Shown one piece after another: positions 6,385 to 8,056 of a DNA stretch of 8,056 nt (its first letter is position 1; each line of letters opens with the position of its first letter). The position numbers were made by a program, and so were the translations under genes. Origin of the DNA: an uncultured Actinomycetes bacterium (GTDB lineage: Bacteria; Actinomycetota; Actinomycetes; S36-B12); the NCBI GenBank assembly GCA_905181745.1, contig CAJIYV010000114.1, forward strand, positions 1 to 8,056. Direction: 5' to 3'. The notes under the pieces are model-generated. The model ran no database searches and was not told where the DNA came from. It saw only the letters and a list, made by a program, of their open reading frames with translations.

Positions 6385-8056
6385 GTACCGCAGTTCCACC
6401 GAGAGGGTCTACGTGATCAACGCTAACTAAAACGTTTACGTTGAAATCGGACCATCCGTGGGGAATGCAGATACACCCGCGTGACACGGTGTCACTGACG
6501 GCAAGCTCAATTACTAGTTCACCGGCAGCGCTACTCACGGAAATCATTTCGCCGCTAGCGCGACCTAGGGCGGCTGCATCAAGTGGGTGCATTTGAGCGG
6601 TCGGCAGATTAGATCCGCCCTGCAGGTTGTCAATGTCTTTCATCCACGAGTTGTTGCTGCGCAATTGACGTCTACCAATCAGCAGGTATTGCCCGGTGGG
6701 GGTTGTATTCGGCACGCTGCTCAGGGCGGCAGTTGCTGCGCCCAATGCAGAAACAAGTATTTGCGGTGCGAGTTCAATTTGCCCGCTGGGGGTTCGTAGA
6801 ACTTCGGGCAAGCGGGGAGTTAGTGCTCCCAGATCAATGCCGTGTGGTGCGTCGATGACATCTTGCAGGGTCAGACCGTAGGGTCCGCTGCGAAGGCGAA
6901 TATCAAGGATGCGATCCACCCCGAGGCGCGGTGCAACGGACTCCAATACCGCTTCGACGGTTGACCCGTGTAAGCGAGAGGCCGCGTCTTTAACAGCCTG
7001 CTGGGCAACGGCTGCGGCCAACACGTCATCCATGTTTTGGGCAGTGACTTTATGGCCGGTATTGATCTCAATTGCGATCCCAGCGAGGGTCAGCAACACA
7101 TCTGCTTCATCCATCTCGCCTGTGGGGACAGGAAAAACTGCGGGGGAGTAGCGCGCCTGGTTGGCAATCGCAAGGTTGTTGAACACTACGTCGAAGTGGG
7201 GTCGGGTCAGCGGCGAAGAAACTGGCAGGATCACATCTGCCATTGCGTTGGTTTCGGTGAAATAGGGATCAACCGAAAGCAGGAAGTCAAGGGAGCCAAA
7301 TGCTGCGCGCAACCGTCCGCTGTTCGGGGTGGAAACCAGTGGGTTCCCGCCAACGACACACATCGCGCGGATGTGGTCGCCACTGATCGGATCGGGGGTG
7401 TCAATTTCCTCGGCTAAAGCCGCGGTCGGGTACTCACCTAGCACGCTGGGCAAACCACGTACGCGGGTGCGCCGTCGCCCCGGAATGCTGACACCGTGCC
7501 CAACCCCGGGGGTTCCTTCAGTGGACGGCCCGCCGGCTGCAGGTAGGGCGAACATCACGCCACCGGGCTTATCCAAGGAACCGATCGCAATATTGATTAC
7601 ATCTATGAGCCACGAAGCAACTGTTCCCATGGGCAACATGACCCCGTCCAGGCTGAGCCCTGACGTTGTTGTACCCATGCGGCCATACACCGCCGCACTG
7701 GGCGCCGCCATAAGTTCAGCTGCAATGCGGCGGGTGACCCCGGCATCAATCCCCGTTACCTCGGCAACTGCCTCAGGCGTAAAAGCTGTCAGTGCGGAAA
7801 CCAAAGACGCAACAGCATCTGGATCAATCCAGTCTGAAGCGGCGCCGAAGTCGGGGTCTGACTCCACGACAAGAACGTGGGCAATGCCGGCCAGCCACAG
7901 CGCATCACTTCCGGGACGGATTTCTAAGTGTTCGTCAGCGAAGTCTGCGGTGCGGGTGCGAATCGGGTCGACGACCACCATTCGACCACCGCGCTTGCGC
8001 AGTGAACGCAACCGGCCTGGGAAATCTGCCGCGGTCAACATTGAACCGTTTGAGAC
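6356..8056 (-). CDS. Molybdopterin oxidoreductase (DMSO reductase superfamily), 5' end outside window
   Basis: This is a molybdopterin-guanine-dinucleotide enzyme of the MopB/DMSO-reductase superfamily; the substrate cannot be told. 566 C-terminal residues are visible. An ATG at 8041 is not the start: the frame is open to the window end, and the residues across it (VSNGSM at 1-6, running into LTAADFPGR) match an internal stretch of the family before VVVDPIRTRTAD (27-38). The N-terminal Fe-S cysteine motif, if present, is therefore outside. Counting from position 8056, further marks are YGRMG (124-128), DKPGG (162-166), GGNPLVSTPN (236-245), the ADVILP block (268-278), and the C-terminal cofactor-binding domain with RSNNSWM (466-472) and PHGWSD (532-537). 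It resembles the single-gene molybdopterin oxidoreductases of Actinobacteria, related to formate dehydrogenase/assimilatory nitrate reductase types. No signal peptide can be judged. It converges on the L,D-transpeptidase gene. Confidence 0.88.
   Translation of the reverse strand, partial: VSNGSMLTAADFPGRLRSLRKRGGRMVVVDPIRTRTADFADEHLEIRPGSDALWLAGIAHVLVVESDPDFGAASDWIDPDAVASLVSALTAFTPEAVAEVTGIDAGVTRRIAAELMAAPSAAVYGRMGTTTSGLSLDGVMLPMGTVASWLIDVINIAIGSLDKPGGVMFALPAAGGPSTEGTPGVGHGVSIPGRRRTRVRGLPSVLGEYPTAALAEEIDTPDPISGDHIRAMCVVGGNPLVSTPNSGRLRAAFGSLDFLLSVDPYFTETNAMADVILPVSSPLTRPHFDVVFNNLAIANQARYSPAVFPVPTGEMDEADVLLTLAGIAIEINTGHKVTAQNMDDVLAAAVAQQAVKDAASRLHGSTVEAVLESVAPRLGVDRILDIRLRSGPYGLTLQDVIDAPHGIDLGALTPRLPEVLRTPSGQIELAPQILVSALGAATAALSSVPNTTPTGQYLLIGRRQLRSNNSWMKDIDNLQGGSNLPTAQMHPLDAAALGRASGEMISVSSAAGELVIELAVSDTVSRGCICIPHGWSDFNVNVLVSVDHVDPLGGTAVLSGLPVMVS

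Noticed and set aside
6429..6440. Palindrome AACGT-TT-ACGTT
   Set aside because: It lies inside the coding region of the molybdoenzyme, is short, and has no partner copy nearby.
8039..8041. ATG as the start of the molybdopterin oxidoreductase
   Set aside because: The residues on both sides belong to an internal conserved block and the frame continues to the window end.

Overview
The window looks like chromosomal DNA of an actinobacterium of moderate G+C content. The evidence is gene order and sequence type: an actinobacterial cytochrome aa3 oxidase operon ctaC-ctaD-ctaF, with CtaF being the subunit IV found only in Actinobacteria; a lipoprotein L,D-transpeptidase right after it; and a leucyl/phenylalanyl-tRNA-protein transferase with the actinobacterial kind of N-terminus. 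From memory the same order (NifS-like gene, ctaC, ctaD, ctaF, L,D-transpeptidase) occurs in Streptomyces-type genomes. The lower G+C and short intergenic gaps would suit a free-living lineage with a compact genome, but I cannot name the genus.

Layout. At 2-679 (+) is the 3' part of aat, whose start lies before the window. Converging on it with a 3-nt gap is a cysteine-desulfurase (NifS/IscS fold) homologue on the minus strand (683-1804), which has lost its PLP-binding lysine and most other PLP contacts. A divergent intergenic region (1805-2071) follows. It holds a possible short ORF with good ribosome-binding sites and a set of GTGAA repeats and small palindromes, and presumably the promoters for both sides. 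Next is the cox cluster (2072-5030), three genes joined by 4-nt stop/start overlaps. After a 142-nt gap with a small stem-loop and a weak promoter candidate comes an L,D-transpeptidase lipoprotein (5173-6384). Its 3' end overlaps by 29 bp, tail to tail, the 3' end of a minus-strand molybdopterin oxidoreductase (6356-8056), whose N-terminal part lies beyond the window.

How the genes work together. CtaC, CtaD and CtaF are subunits II, I and IV of the aa3-type terminal oxidase. CtaC has the CuA site but no fused cytochrome c, as expected where the oxidase takes electrons directly from a diheme QcrC in a bc1-aa3 supercomplex. Subunit III (ctaE) and qcrCAB are not in the window. The L,D-transpeptidase makes 3-3 crosslinks in peptidoglycan and is linked to the oxidase only by position. 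The aat gene serves the N-degron pathway. The molybdoenzyme is a probable redox enzyme of unknown substrate. No mobile elements, CRISPR arrays, tRNA or rRNA genes were seen. The most unusual item is the NifS-like protein, which has kept its cysteine loop but not its cofactor site.
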